Shown piece by piece: positions 1 through 8,373 of a stretch of DNA of 64,000 nucleotides. This DNA is from Leisingera daeponensis (GTDB lineage Bacteria; Pseudomonadota; Alphaproteobacteria; Rhodobacterales; Rhodobacteraceae), in assembly GCF_019801465.1 (NCBI RefSeq), contig NZ_JAHVJA010000013.1, positions 55,661 to 119,660 of the forward strand, written 5' to 3'. The notes under the pieces are model-generated. The model saw only the letters and a program-made list of their open reading frames with translations. It had not been told where the DNA came from and did no database searches. Position numbers and translations under genes: made by a program. Every line of letters begins with the position of its first letter. Positions within the stretch are counted from its first letter, which is position 1.

Positions 1-607
1 TCTCAGCCGCGATGCCCTCGACGTTTTCAAACGCCTCCAGGTGCACTGCCGCGACGGTGGTCACCATCGCCACATGCGGGCGGGCCTGTTTTGCCAGCGG
101 CGCAATCTCGCCGGGGTGGTTCATGCCGATCTCGATCACCGCGTATTCGGTGTCGCGCGGCATCCGCGCCAGCGTCAGCGGCACTCCCCAGTGGTTGTTG
201 TAGCTGGCGACCGCCGCATGGGTGCGGCCCTGGTCGGACAGCATCCGTGCCAGCATTTCCTTGGTCGAGGTCTTACCGACCGAGCCGGTGACCGCTACGA
301 CCTTGGCCTGCGCCCGCGCCCGCGACGCCCGACCCAAGGCCTCCAGCCCCGCCTGCACGTCGTCAACAATCAGCAGCGGCGCATCCGCAGGCACCCCATC
401 CGGAACGCGGGAAACCAGCGCCGCGCCTGCGCCCTTCTCCAATGCCTGCGACACGAAGTCATGGCCATCGCGCGCGGCCTTCAGGGCAACGAACATGTCT
501 CCGGGCTCGATGGTGCGGGTGTCGATTGACAGGCCGGAGACAGCCCAGTCCCCCTGTGCCTGCCCGCCACTGGCGGCGGCGGCCTCATGTGCGGTCCACA
601 GGCTCAT
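1..607 (-). CDS. murF: UDP-N-acetylmuramoyl-tripeptide--D-alanyl-D-alanine ligase, N-terminal part (cut by window edge)
   Basis: Adds D-Ala-D-Ala to the muramoyl tripeptide, the last cytoplasmic step of the peptidoglycan stem peptide. About 202 codons are visible on the minus strand, beginning MSLWTAHEAAAASGG. The Mur ligase N-terminal domain is followed by the ATP-binding P-loop GSVGKTSTKE (about residues 112-121), the NNHWGVPLTLAR segment and EIGMNHPGEI, all typical of MurF rather than MurE. The ATG overlaps the murE stop as ATGA (605-607), so translation is probably coupled. The C-terminal half lies outside the window. Confidence 0.95.
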   Translation of the reverse strand, partial: MSLWTAHEAAAASGGQAQGDWAVSGLSIDTRTIEPGDMFVALKAARDGHDFVSQALEKGAGAALVSRVPDGVPADAPLLIVDDVQAGLEALGRASRARAQAKVVAVTGSVGKTSTKEMLARMLSDQGRTHAAVASYNNHWGVPLTLARMPRDTEYAVIEIGMNHPGEIAPLAKQARPHVAMVTTVAAVHLEAFENVEGIAAE

Positions 608-2091
608 GCGATCCTCCCGTCGAGCGCGGCCACGGCAATGCTGGCCTGTTCCACATCATCAAAGGGCAGCACCGTGTCGCCCACGGTCTGGCCGGTCTCA
701 TGCCCCTTGCCGCAGACGATCAGCGCATCGCCCGCCTGCAGCATGTCCGCCCCGCGCAGGATTGCCTCGGCACGGTCGCCGATCTCGATACAGTCCGGGG
801 CGCCGCCCTTGACCGCTGCCCGGATCACCGCCGGGTCCTCGCTGCGGGGGTTGTCGTCGGTGACAATCACCACGTCGGCGTTGTCATGCGCCGCCTGCCC
901 CATCAGGGGGCGCTTGCCGGTGTCGCGGTCGCCGCCGGCGCCGACGATGGCAATCAGCCGCCCCAGCACATGCGGGCGCAGCGCCTTGATGGCGCTGGCA
1001 ACGGCATCCGGGGTGTGGGCGTAATCGACAAACACGGCCGAGCCGTTGTCGCGTGACGCTGCCAGCTGCATCCGTCCGCGCACGGTGGTCAGATGCGGCA
1101 GGGTTTCGAACACCCGCTCCGGGTCCTCGCCGCCCGCAATCACCAGCCCGCAGGCCAAGAGCACGTTTTCCGCCTGGAAGCCGCCGATGAGGTTCAAGCG
1201 CACCTGATAGGGCTTGTCATGCCAGGAGAACCGCACGTCCTGCCCGGTGCCGTCATAGCGCAGCCCCATCAGGTTCAAATCGCCCAAGCCGCGGCCCACG
1301 GAAATCACCTCCTGCCCGCGGGCGGCGGCGACGGCGCGCATCTCCGCACCGCGGGGATCGTTCATGTTGATGACGGCGACGCCCTCCTCCGGCAGCACAC
1401 GGCGGAACAGGCCCGCCTTGGCGGTGAAATAGGCGTCGAAGGTTTCGTGGTAATCCAGATGGTCCTGGGTGAAATTGGTGAAGCCGGCGGCGGCCAGCTG
1501 CACCCCGTCCAGGCGCCGCTGGTCCAGCCCGTGCGAGGAGGCCTCCATCGCCGCATGGGTAACACCCGCTTCGGCGGCCTCTGCCAGCGCGCGGTGCAGG
1601 GTTATGGGTTCCGGCGTGGTGTGGGCCAGCGGATAGCTCCAGGCGCCTTCGATACCGGTGGTGCCCATGTTGACGGCTTCATGGCCCAGCTCGGTCCAAA
1701 TCTGTCGCACGAAGGTCGCGACCGAGGTCTTGCCGTTGGTGCCGGTCACCGCCACCACGGTCTGCGGCTGGCGGCCGAACCACAGGGCGGAAGCATAGGC
1801 CAGCGTCTGGCGCGGGTCTTCAACCACGACCAAAGCGGCATGGCTGTCGTCCAGAACCTTGGCGGCGATCTCCGCCCCGGCAGCGTCTGTCAGGATGGCA
1901 GTTGCGCCTTTCTCCAGTGCGCCCGGGATGAACTTGGCGCCATGCACCTTGCTGCCCGGTAGCGCTGCGAAAAGATACCCGTCGCGCATCTCGCGGCTGT
2001 CCACCGCCAGCCCGCGGATCTGCGGGTCGGCACCGCCGCGGGCAGTAAGCCCCAATTGGCTGAGAGGCTGGTCTGGTCTACTGCTGCTCAT
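604..2091 (-). CDS. murE: UDP-N-acetylmuramoyl-L-alanyl-D-glutamate--2,6-diaminopimelate ligase
   Basis: Cytoplasmic ligase adding meso-diaminopimelate to UDP-MurNAc-dipeptide. Three Mur ligase domains are seen: N-terminal UDP-binding, central ATPase with P-loop VTGTNGKTSVATF, and a C-terminal domain with DDNPRSEDP. The DNPR motif is the known signature for diaminopimelate (not lysine) specificity. I chose ATG 2091 (495 aa) because GTGAGG lies just upstream as a ribosome binding site; a GTG at 2103 would add four residues and starts 5 nt after the ftsI stop. It is the fifth gene of the dcw operon and overlaps murF by 4 nt. Confidence 0.96.
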   Translation of the reverse strand: MSSSRPDQPLSQLGLTARGGADPQIRGLAVDSREMRDGYLFAALPGSKVHGAKFIPGALEKGATAILTDAAGAEIAAKVLDDSHAALVVVEDPRQTLAYASALWFGRQPQTVVAVTGTNGKTSVATFVRQIWTELGHEAVNMGTTGIEGAWSYPLAHTTPEPITLHRALAEAAEAGVTHAAMEASSHGLDQRRLDGVQLAAAGFTNFTQDHLDYHETFDAYFTAKAGLFRRVLPEEGVAVINMNDPRGAEMRAVAAARGQEVISVGRGLGDLNLMGLRYDGTGQDVRFSWHDKPYQVRLNLIGGFQAENVLLACGLVIAGGEDPERVFETLPHLTTVRGRMQLAASRDNGSAVFVDYAHTPDAVASAIKALRPHVLGRLIAIVGAGGDRDTGKRPLMGQAAHDNADVVIVTDDNPRSEDPAVIRAAVKGGAPDCIEIGDRAEAILRGADMLQAGDALIVCGKGHETGQTVGDTVLPFDDVEQASIAVAALDGRIA

Positions 2092-2108
2092 GGCGGCCCT
2101 CACCTGGA

Positions 2109-3893
2109 TTAGTTCGAGGTCAGGGTTATACCAGTCACCTCTGCGGGTTCAACTTGCGGACGGAGGCCCAGCAGCGGCGCGACCCGGCCGATCATTTCGG
2201 CGGCCACCGGGGTGGCGGTCCAGCCTGCGGTGCGGCGCTCCTCGCCATGGGCGATGATCGACGGCTCGTCCAGCGTCACGATCAGCACGTATTTCGGGTC
2301 ATGTGCCGGGAAAATAGAGGCAAAAGTGGCAATCACCTTGTCCTCGTAGTACCCGCCGCGGGGCTTGGGCTTGTCGGCGGTGCCGGTCTTACCGCCCACC
2401 TGATAGCCTTCGACCTCGGCAAAAGAAGCTGTGCCTTCGCTGACCACCTTGCGCAACATCTTGCGCGCGGCGGCGGCGGTGGCCTCGCTCAACACCCGCT
2501 CCCCCGGCTGCGGCGCGGTCTGCTTCAGAATCGTCGGCGCCACATACCGCCCGCCGTTGGCAATCGCTGCATAGCCCGCGGCCAGGTGCATCGGCGTCGT
2601 GGAGATGCCGTGGCCGTAGGAGATGGTCATCGCCGACAGTTCCGACCAATTGCCGGGCAGCAGCGGCTTGCCGCCTGCGGCCTCGGTGATCTCGAACGGG
2701 GTCGGCTCCAGCATGCCCAGATCATTGAGGAAGCTTTTCTGCCGCTCCACCCCGATCTGCTGCGCCAGCCGCGCGGTGCCGATATTGGAGGATTTAACGA
2801 TGATCTTGGTCACCGACATCTCGTTGCCGTAGTTGCGGAAATCGCGGATCGCAAAACGGCCCCAGCGCAGCGGCCCGCGGGTGTCGATCACGGTATCGGC
2901 GCCCACCAGCCCCAGCTCCATCGCCTGGGCGGCGGTGAAGATCTTGAAGGTGGAGCCCAGCTCATAAACCCCCTGCACCGCGCGATTGAACAGCGGGCTG
3001 TCGGAGGGATCGAAGCCGGAAGTCGGCGGCCGCGGCCGGTCATTGGGATCGAAATCCGGGAAGGAAACCACCGAAATCACTTCGCCGGTGTGCACATCCA
3101 TCAGGATCGAGGTTGCGCCCTTGGCGTTCATCAGCTTCATGCCGCCATAGAGCACCTGCTCCGCCGCGGCCTGCACGGTAAGGTCCAGCGACAACTGCAA
3201 GGGCTTGCCCGCATTGGCCGGATCGCGCAGGTAATCGTCGAACTGGCGCTCGACGCCGGCGACGCCGATCACCTCGGCCGCGTTCACGCCCTCCTTGCCA
3301 AAACCGGCACCGCCCAGCACATGGGCGGCCAGGCTGCCATTGGGATACAGCCGCATCTCGCGCGGGCCGAACAGCAGGCCGGGATCACCGATGTCATGCA
3401 CCGCCTGAAGCTGCTCCGGGCTGATTTTCTTTTTCACCCACAAGAACTTGCGCTTTCCGGTGAAGTCCTTGATCAAACGCTCGCGGTCGAGGTCGGGAAA
3501 GATCTCCACCAGCTTTTCCGCAGCACTGACCGGATCGATCATCTGCGGCGGCTGGGCGTAAAGCGAATGGGTCTCGAAATTGGTGGCCAGCAGGCTGCCG
3601 TTGCGGTCGACGATGTCGGCGCGCTGCGCGGCAATGGCTGCGCCGGGAACGCTGGCGACGGGCTCTTCCGGCTCCGACACCGCGGTCATGCCCATGCGGG
3701 CGATGATGGCGCCGAAAGCGCACACAAAAAACAGGCCCAGCACCAGAAGCCGCCCCTCGGCGCGCTGACGGGCCTGCACCTGCATTTCCTGATGGCGCAG
3801 GCTGATGTTTTCCTTCTCGATCACATCCGGATTCTCGCCGGAGGCGCGAGCGTGCAGGATGCGGGCCAGCGGGCGGAGCGGCGTGCGGATCAT
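2109..3893 (-). CDS. ftsI: Peptidoglycan D,D-transpeptidase FtsI (PBP3), septal
   Basis: Class B penicillin-binding protein of 594 aa that cross-links septal peptidoglycan with FtsW. A cytoplasmic N-terminal tail (about 50 residues) precedes one membrane helix (LLVLGLFFVCAFGAIIARMG). A PBP dimerisation domain and a transpeptidase domain follow, with the three penicillin-binding motifs: STFK (in ELGSTFKIFTAAQ), SSN (in VKSSNIGTARL) and KTGT (in VGGKTGTADKP). The length is typical. ATG overlaps the ftsL stop by 4 nt (3890-3893). Confidence 0.97.
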   Translation of the reverse strand: MIRTPLRPLARILHARASGENPDVIEKENISLRHQEMQVQARQRAEGRLLVLGLFFVCAFGAIIARMGMTAVSEPEEPVASVPGAAIAAQRADIVDRNGSLLATNFETHSLYAQPPQMIDPVSAAEKLVEIFPDLDRERLIKDFTGKRKFLWVKKKISPEQLQAVHDIGDPGLLFGPREMRLYPNGSLAAHVLGGAGFGKEGVNAAEVIGVAGVERQFDDYLRDPANAGKPLQLSLDLTVQAAAEQVLYGGMKLMNAKGATSILMDVHTGEVISVVSFPDFDPNDRPRPPTSGFDPSDSPLFNRAVQGVYELGSTFKIFTAAQAMELGLVGADTVIDTRGPLRWGRFAIRDFRNYGNEMSVTKIIVKSSNIGTARLAQQIGVERQKSFLNDLGMLEPTPFEITEAAGGKPLLPGNWSELSAMTISYGHGISTTPMHLAAGYAAIANGGRYVAPTILKQTAPQPGERVLSEATAAAARKMLRKVVSEGTASFAEVEGYQVGGKTGTADKPKPRGGYYEDKVIATFASIFPAHDPKYVLIVTLDEPSIIAHGEERRTAGWTATPVAAEMIGRVAPLLGLRPQVEPAEVTGITLTSN

Positions 3894-4240
3894 GGCTGGC
3901 TCCCTGCATTGAGGCCGGAGACCTCGATCTCATTGCTGATCTCCAGCTCCGGCGGTGCTGGGTAGGAGACCTCATCCACGCGGCCGAACTGATCCGGGCG
4001 CAGCGGCAGGAGGCCGAGGCTGTCAAAGTTGATGTCGGCCAGATCGCGCAGGCGCTGCGGGCGGTTCAAATAGGCCCATTCGGCGCGCAGCACGCTGAGG
4101 CGCACCTGGGCGGCGCCGATCTGGCGCTGCAAGGCGCGGGTGTCTTTCAGCACCTGCTGAGTGGCGTAGTTTTCGCGGTAGGCCCAGAAGGCGAGGCCGA
4201 AAACGGCCAGGCAGGTTGCGGCATACAGCAAAGTTTTCAT
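3890..4240 (-). CDS. ftsL: Cell division protein FtsL-like, bitopic membrane protein
   Basis: A 116-residue protein with one N-terminal membrane helix (about residues 4-20, [18 protein letters not shown]) followed by a periplasmic coiled-coil-like stretch ([39 protein letters not shown]). This is the expected build of alphaproteobacterial FtsL, which bridges FtsB and the FtsWI synthase. Its place between rsmH and ftsI, with 4-nt stop/start overlaps on both sides, supports the name; sequence identity in this family is low, so position carries much of the evidence. Confidence 0.88.
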   Translation of the reverse strand: MKTLLYAATCLAVFGLAFWAYRENYATQQVLKDTRALQRQIGAAQVRLSVLRAEWAYLNRPQRLRDLADINFDSLGLLPLRPDQFGRVDEVSYPAPPELEISNEIEVSGLNAGSQP

Positions 4241-5229
4241 TTACGCGCCTCTTTCAGCTGCGGCATTCCAAGCTCCTTGGCCGAGATCGGCCCCGGTGCG
4301 GCCCCGGTGCGGCGCCCCACCCGCAGGCGGGCGGACCGGGCGCGGGGGTTTTCGGCCAGTTCCTGCTCGTCCGGGCCCACCGCCTTGCGGGTGACCAGTT
4401 CGAACTGGGCGGGGGTTTCCTCCTGCTCCGGCGCATAGCGGTTGGCGCGGCCGGTCTTGCCCGCGCGGTGCTGGAAGAAGCGCTTGACCATGCGGTCCTC
4501 GACCGAGTGGAAGGTGACAACCGCCAGCAGGCCGCCGGGCTTCAGCGCCCGCTCGGCCGCCAGCAGGCCCTCGAACAGCTCGTCGTATTCGGCGTTCACC
4601 GCGATGCGCAGCCCTTGGAAGCTGCGGGTCGCCGGGTGCGACTGGCCGGGCTTGGGGCGCGGCAGGCAGCTCTCGATGATGCCCGCAAGGCGCAGGGTGG
4701 TGGTGATCGGCTCGATCGCGCGCTCCCGGACAATCGCCTTGGCGATGCGGCGGCTGGCGCGCTCCTCGCCGTAATGGAACAGGATGTCGGCGATCTGCGC
4801 CTCGGTGAGTTCGGCGATCAGATCAGCGGCCGAGGGGCCTGACTGCGACATCCGCATGTCCAGCGGGCCGTCCTTCATGAAGGAGAAGCCGCGCTCGGCC
4901 AGGTCCAGCTGCATCGAGGAGACGCCGAGGTCCAGCACCACGCCGTCGAGGTCCTGAGCGTATTCATCCATGCGGGAAAAGACGCCCGGCTGCAGGATCA
5001 GGCGGTCGCCGTACTCCCCTGCCCAGGGTTTTGCCAGTTCAAACGCCAGCGGATCGCGGTCGACGCCGGTCACCTGATCCGCGCCGGCCTCCAATAGGCC
5101 GCGGGTGTAGCCGCCGGCCCCGAAGGTGCCGTCCAGCCAGCGGCCCGCGACCGGGGCCACGGCCGCAAGCAGCGGGCGGAGAAGAACCGGGATATGGGGA
5201 CCATTGGCAGCTTTTTGGTCCTGGGTCAT
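4237..5229 (-). CDS. rsmH: 16S rRNA (cytosine(1402)-N(4))-methyltransferase RsmH
   Basis: S-adenosylmethionine-dependent methyltransferase (formerly MraW) acting on C1402 in the ribosomal P site. The 330-residue protein shows the expected start [18 protein letters not shown], the SAM loop [17 protein letters not shown] (about residues 34-50), [11 protein letters not shown] and the late segment [16 protein letters not shown], all family hallmarks. It lies 3 nt downstream of mraZ and overlaps ftsL by 4 nt, so it is read from the same transcript. Confidence 0.97.
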   Translation of the reverse strand: MTQDQKAANGPHIPVLLRPLLAAVAPVAGRWLDGTFGAGGYTRGLLEAGADQVTGVDRDPLAFELAKPWAGEYGDRLILQPGVFSRMDEYAQDLDGVVLDLGVSSMQLDLAERGFSFMKDGPLDMRMSQSGPSAADLIAELTEAQIADILFHYGEERASRRIAKAIVRERAIEPITTTLRLAGIIESCLPRPKPGQSHPATRSFQGLRIAVNAEYDELFEGLLAAERALKPGGLLAVVTFHSVEDRMVKRFFQHRAGKTGRANRYAPEQEETPAQFELVTRKAVGPDEQELAENPRARSARLRVGRRTGAAPGPISAKELGMPQLKEARK

Positions 5230-5232
5230 GTC

Positions 5233-5736
5233 TTAAGCGCCCCCGGCGCCATCTAGGAATTCCATCGGATCGAAGTCCTCGGGCAGGTCTTCCATCCACT
5301 TCTCGGCCTGGGCCAGTTCCTCTGCCTCGTAGGTTTCCGGCTTCCAGATCTGAAAGGTGTCGCCTGCGGCGATGAAAAAAGCCTCTGCCTCAAGGTCGAT
5401 CTTCTGGCGCAGCTTGGCCGGCAGCACCAGGCGGCCGGTCTCATCCACGTTGGTCGGGAAGGACTGGCCGTGGAACATGCGCTGCAGCATCTTGCGCTGC
5501 ATCGAGCCGCGCGGCAGCTGGTCGATCTTGGCGTCGACCTCCTCGATCGCCTCTATAGTATAGCATTCCAGGAAGTTGCGGCGCTGATCGCCGTAGACGA
5601 TTACCAGTTCGGGGTTCTGGCCGGGCTGCCAGTTCGGATCGGCAGCCTCCAGCACACGGCGAAAAGAGGCCGGGATTGACACCCGCCCCTTGCTGTCCAC
5701 CTTGTGGTGGCTTTCGCCCCTGAACCTGCGGCCCAA
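5233..5736 (-). CDS. mraZ: Transcriptional regulator MraZ
   Basis: A 167-residue SpoVT/AbrB-like DNA-binding protein that in E. coli represses its own dcw promoter by binding TGGG repeats. Two AbrB-like halves are visible, each with its key motif: DSKGRVSIPASFRR and DETGRLVLPAKLRQ. I chose TTG 5736, giving (M)GRRFRGESHHK, because AAGGA lies 7-10 nt upstream and this matches the usual family N-terminus; the longer reading frame extends 110 codons into the leader and is not family-like. It is the first gene of the dcw operon. The acidic C-terminus (EDLPEDFDPMEFLDG) is typical of Rhodobacteraceae. Confidence 0.95.
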   Translation of the reverse strand: MGRRFRGESHHKVDSKGRVSIPASFRRVLEAADPNWQPGQNPELVIVYGDQRRNFLECYTIEAIEEVDAKIDQLPRGSMQRKMLQRMFHGQSFPTNVDETGRLVLPAKLRQKIDLEAEAFFIAAGDTFQIWKPETYEAEELAQAEKWMEDLPEDFDPMEFLDGAGGA

Positions 5737-5784
5737 TTTCCCGTCCTTTTCGCGCGTCCCTCGCGTTAACCCGTCCCCCAGAAT

Positions 5785-6142
5785 GAAAAGGGGCGGGTTG
5801 ATCTGCTGCCACTGATCAACCCGCCGCCTTGGCCCGCTTTGCGGGATGTCCGACTGCACGCGCCACCTGGGGGGATGTCTGCTCGCCCGCGCGCCGGATC
5901 TCTTGGTTCGATGAAAGCGAAGGCCTGTATGAAACCTGCTTGTTTTGTTTTTGGCTCTGGGGTCGTTTGGCGCCCCGTCCCTCGTCTCATCTGATGAACT
6001 AGGGATACTATGGGAATTGATGGCCCTGCAACTCTTTTTTGCGGGAAACCGCCGAAGCCTTGACAAGTTATCCGCAGATTCGGGCCAGATTCGCGCCTGA
6101 CTCAGGGAGGAAATCGGAACTTGTTGTAAAAAAATACAGGTC
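5785..6142 (-). ncRNA. mraZ leader with premature terminator, UpsM-like sRNA (predicted)
   Basis: The predicted transcript begins near 6142 (from the promoter at 6149-6177) and leaves a leader of about 400 nt before mraZ. At 5792-5825 there is a perfect 12-bp inverted repeat (GGCGGGTTGATC / GATCAACCCGCC, 10-nt loop). In the transcribed direction it is followed by CCTTTTC, which gives a terminator-like element inside the leader. In Rhodobacter sphaeroides the abundant sRNA UpsM is produced from the mraZ 5-prime UTR by partial termination and RNase E processing; the arrangement here is the same in principle. The exact ends are inference. Confidence 0.55.
5786..5825 (-). terminator. Attenuator-like hairpin inside the dcw leader
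   Basis: Stem arms are 5792-5803 and 5814-5825, 12 bp, perfect, with loop TGCTGCCACT on the plus strand. Read toward mraZ it is followed by CCTTTTC (AAAA at 5786-5789 on the plus strand). The run of U is short, so termination is probably partial, allowing read-through into mraZ. Confidence 0.6.
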
Positions 6143-6148
6143 AGACAC

Positions 6149-6177
6149 TAGATATAGATGCGAGTTGCGCAGGCCAA
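6149..6177 (-). promoter_or_regulatory. Predicted dcw (mraZ) promoter
   Basis: On the minus strand TTGGCC (6177-6172) and TATCTA (6154-6149) are separated by 17 bp, a good sigma-70 spacing. GGGA-type repeats begin immediately upstream of the -35 box (GGGAAAAAATTGGCC), the position expected for MraZ control of its own promoter. No competing promoter of similar quality was seen closer to mraZ. Confidence 0.5.
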
Positions 6178-6180
6178 TTT

Positions 6181-6478
6181 TTTCCCATAGTTTCCCGCGA
6201 TTCCGCCCGCCGCACTCCAGGATTCCACAAAGTTCCCCCTACGTTCGCACAATCTATCGTACAGAAGCGCCGGAAATCCCCTTAAGCAGCGTTTGAACAC
6301 CGAGTGATTCGCGTCATCAAGAGGGTTCGGACGGGAAAAGGGCCATGATTTCCCGTAGCACCCATGAATTCCCGCCAGTCCCGCGAATTCCCAGTCGTCC
6401 CATATGCTCCCAGCCATCCCGCGGCATCCCGCGCGGCACAGCAGGTGCCATACAGTCCCAATTCCGGCGGGCAATCCC
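6181..6478 (-). repeat. Phased GGGA repeat arrays upstream of mraZ (candidate MraZ operators)
   Basis: On the plus strand TCCC (GGGA on the mraZ-sense strand) starts at 6351, 6370, 6379, 6389, 6398, 6408, 6417 and 6427, with ACCC at 6360. The steps alternate 9 and 10 bp over nine sites, and further TCCC lie at 6456 and 6475 on the same lattice. A second, less regular group (TCCC or TTCC at 6183, 6193, 6202, 6224, 6234) abuts the promoter. E. coli MraZ binds direct TGGGN repeats with roughly 10-bp spacing, so these are likely MraZ boxes. The first group can be read as 19-bp tandem units beginning GAATTCCC at 6366 and 6385. Confidence 0.6.
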
Positions 6479-6565
6479 ATCCGCGCCCGAATTTCAGCGC
6501 GGAACAAGACCGGAGGCAGCGCGCACCGCCGCCGCTCTGCAGCCTTTCCCGGCCAGGCAAAAGGC

Positions 6566-6589
6566 AAAAAGCCCGCCGGAGCGGCGGGC
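6566..6589 (-). terminator. Rho-independent terminator of mrp
   Basis: Stem GCCCGCC (6571-6577) / GGCGGGC (6583-6589), followed on the minus strand by five T residues (6570-6566). It lies 54 nt after the mrp stop and separates mrp from the mraZ upstream arrays. Confidence 0.8.
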
Positions 6590-6642
6590 CTTCAAGGCGC
6601 TCTTATATATAGAGGCCGGATTTCCAGGCGCCGCCGGGCGGC

Positions 6643-7707
6643 TCAGGCCATGCCGCCGCCGATCAGACCCTCGGCGATGCGGGCATAGGCCCGGGCCATC
6701 GGCCCCTCCCCCGCGGCGACGGGCGTGCCACTGTCGCCGGCCAGACGGGTTTCCAGATCAATCGGCAGCGCGCCCAAAAGCGGCAACCCAAGCGCCTCGG
6801 CCTCTGCCGCGACGCCGCCGTGGCCGAAGATGTGATGCTCGCCGCCGCAATCCGGGCAAGTGAAGAAAGACATGTTCTCGATCAGCCCCAGCACCGGGGT
6901 CTTCAGCGTGCTGAACATGTCCATCGCCTTGCGCGCATCCAGCAGCGCCACATCCTGCGGGGTGGAGACAACGATGGCGCCGGACAGCTCCGCCTTGGTG
7001 CAGAGCGTCAGCTGCACATCGCCGGTGCCGGGCGGCAGGTCGACGATCAGCACGTCCAGCTCGCCCCAATTCACCTGACCCAGCATCTGCTGCAGGGCGC
7101 CCATCAGCATCGGGCCGCGCCAGACCACTGCCTTGCCTTCCTCCAGCATGAAGCCGATCGACATCAGGGTGACGCCATGAGCGTGCAGCGGCTCGATGGT
7201 CTTGCCGTCGGGGCTGGCAGGCCGCCCTTTGGCGCCCATCATGCGGGGCTGAGAGGGGCCGTAGATGTCGGCATCCAGCAGGCCCACCTTGCGGCCCTGT
7301 TTCGCCAGCGCCACGGCGAGGTTGGAGGACACGGTGGATTTGCCCACCCCGCCCTTGCCGGAGGCGACCGCCAGGATGCGTTTGACGCCAGCCGGCTTCA
7401 GCGGCTCCGCCTGCGGTTTCGGGTGGCCGCCAACCTTGAGGCTGGGCGCGGGCTGCTGCGGCGCATGGGCGGTGAGCGCGGCGGAGACTTTCTCAACCCC
7501 TTCCAGCGACAGCACCGCGGCCTCGGCGGCTTTGCGCAGCGGCTCCATCAGCTTGGCGATTTCGGGGCTCGGCGCCTCGATCACGAAGCTCACCTTGCCG
7601 CCCTCGATGCGCAGCGCCCGCAGCATGTCGCGCGATACCAGGGTGCCGCCGTCCGGCAGCGCCAGCCGTTCCAGCACAGCGCGAATCTGTTCCTGTGTCA
7701 CACCCAT
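6643..7707 (-). CDS. mrp: Mrp/ApbC-type P-loop iron-sulfur cluster carrier
   Basis: A 354-residue cytosolic ATPase that carries and delivers Fe-S clusters. Residues 1 to about 95 form the N-terminal MIP18/DUF59-like domain. The deviant Walker A GKGGVGKSTVSSNLAV follows at about residue 116, then LLDADIYGPSQPRMMG, VDLPPGTGDVQLT and the cluster-binding CxxC in FTCPDCGGEH. The length matches the family. ATG 7707 is preceded by CAGGAGAGCAGCC, a clear ribosome binding site. It is a single gene with its own terminator. Confidence 0.95.
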   Translation of the reverse strand: MGVTQEQIRAVLERLALPDGGTLVSRDMLRALRIEGGKVSFVIEAPSPEIAKLMEPLRKAAEAAVLSLEGVEKVSAALTAHAPQQPAPSLKVGGHPKPQAEPLKPAGVKRILAVASGKGGVGKSTVSSNLAVALAKQGRKVGLLDADIYGPSQPRMMGAKGRPASPDGKTIEPLHAHGVTLMSIGFMLEEGKAVVWRGPMLMGALQQMLGQVNWGELDVLIVDLPPGTGDVQLTLCTKAELSGAIVVSTPQDVALLDARKAMDMFSTLKTPVLGLIENMSFFTCPDCGGEHHIFGHGGVAAEAEALGLPLLGALPIDLETRLAGDSGTPVAAGEGPMARAYARIAEGLIGGGMA

Positions 7708-8048
7708 GGCTGCTCTCCTGCGTCAATTCCGGCTCATATATATGTGCCGGCCGCCGGACTGGAAACCCGCCCGGCGCGATTGCCGCAGGCGGGCTGCCGC
7801 ATTTGTCAACTAGCCGCCCCGCCAGCCATGCGCTGCTCGCGGCGCTGCGCCCGGAAATTATACAGCCGCACAACGGCGTGCTGCAAAACTCAGCCAATAA
7901 CAAAGGCATACCCCGCGTCACCCATGCGCTTGCCGCATAGCAGCAATGACGAAGCACGGGATTGTGCATCTGCAGCATATCCTTAAATTGTCATTCAAGA
8001 AACGCCACAGCGGCACACGACGAGACGGTTAGACGAAGGAACGGAACG
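7708..8048. other. Intergenic region between mrp and the DUF1127 gene
   Basis: No convincing gene was found in these 341 bp, which carry divergent promoters. A weak candidate for the DUF1127 side is TTGTGC (7962-7967), 16 bp, TAAATT (7984-7989). In R. sphaeroides the equivalent sRNA-DUF1127 unit is driven by RpoH-type sigma factors; I could not confirm an RpoH consensus here. Confidence 0.4.
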
Positions 8049-8258
8049 ATGGCAGCAGCACAACAGATCTCCGCGGTGAACATTGCATCCCCGGCAGGCT
8101 TCCTGGATGCCCTGCTGGTCAAGTTCGCCCGCTACCGCCTGTACCGCCAAACGGTCAATGAACTGTCGGCACTGACGAACCGCGACCTGGCCGACCTGGG
8201 CCTGGACCGGTCCGAAATCAAGCGCATCGCCTATCAGGCGGCCTACGAGAACAACTGA
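8049..8258 (+). CDS. DUF1127 small protein (CcaF1-like)
   Basis: A 69-residue basic protein whose C-terminal half (LYRQTVNELSALTNRDLADL, then GLDRSEIKRIA) is the DUF1127 domain. AAGGA lies 8 nt before ATG 8049; an upstream in-frame start at 7962 has no such site. It is directly followed by four CCUCCUCCC-loop hairpins. In R. sphaeroides a DUF1127 protein (CcaF1) is co-transcribed with the sRNAs CcsR1-4 under stress sigma factors and binds RNA; the layout is the same here, so a role in RNA turnover under stress is a reasonable inference. Confidence 0.88.
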   Translation: MAAAQQISAVNIASPAGFLDALLVKFARYRLYRQTVNELSALTNRDLADLGLDRSEIKRIAYQAAYENN

Positions 8259-8266
8259 TAGAGATC

Positions 8267-8299
8267 AGGTCCTTTCTCCTCCTCCCTTGAAGGACCTGT
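8267..8299 (+). ncRNA. CcsR-type sRNA hairpin 1
   Basis: Perfect 9-bp stem CAGGTCCTT (8267-8275) / AAGGACCTG (8291-8299), loop containing CTCCTCCTCCC. It begins 8 nt after the DUF1127 stop. The loop is anti-Shine-Dalgarno-like and matches the conserved CCUCCUCCC motif of the CcsR (Cuckoo) family. Confidence 0.8.
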
Positions 8300-8306
8300 C
8301 TTTGGC

Positions 8307-8338
8307 GGTGGCATCCTCCTCCTCCCTGATGCCACCGC
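8307..8338 (+). ncRNA. CcsR-type sRNA hairpin 2
   Basis: Perfect 9-bp stem CGGTGGCAT (8307-8315) / ATGCCACCG (8330-8338) with loop CCTCCTCCTCCCTG. The stem sequence differs completely from hairpin 1 while the loop is conserved, which is the covariation pattern of a functional RNA. Confidence 0.8.
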
Positions 8339-8373
8339 ACCCTATACCGGCCAGGAAAAGCCGGGCTCAGATC

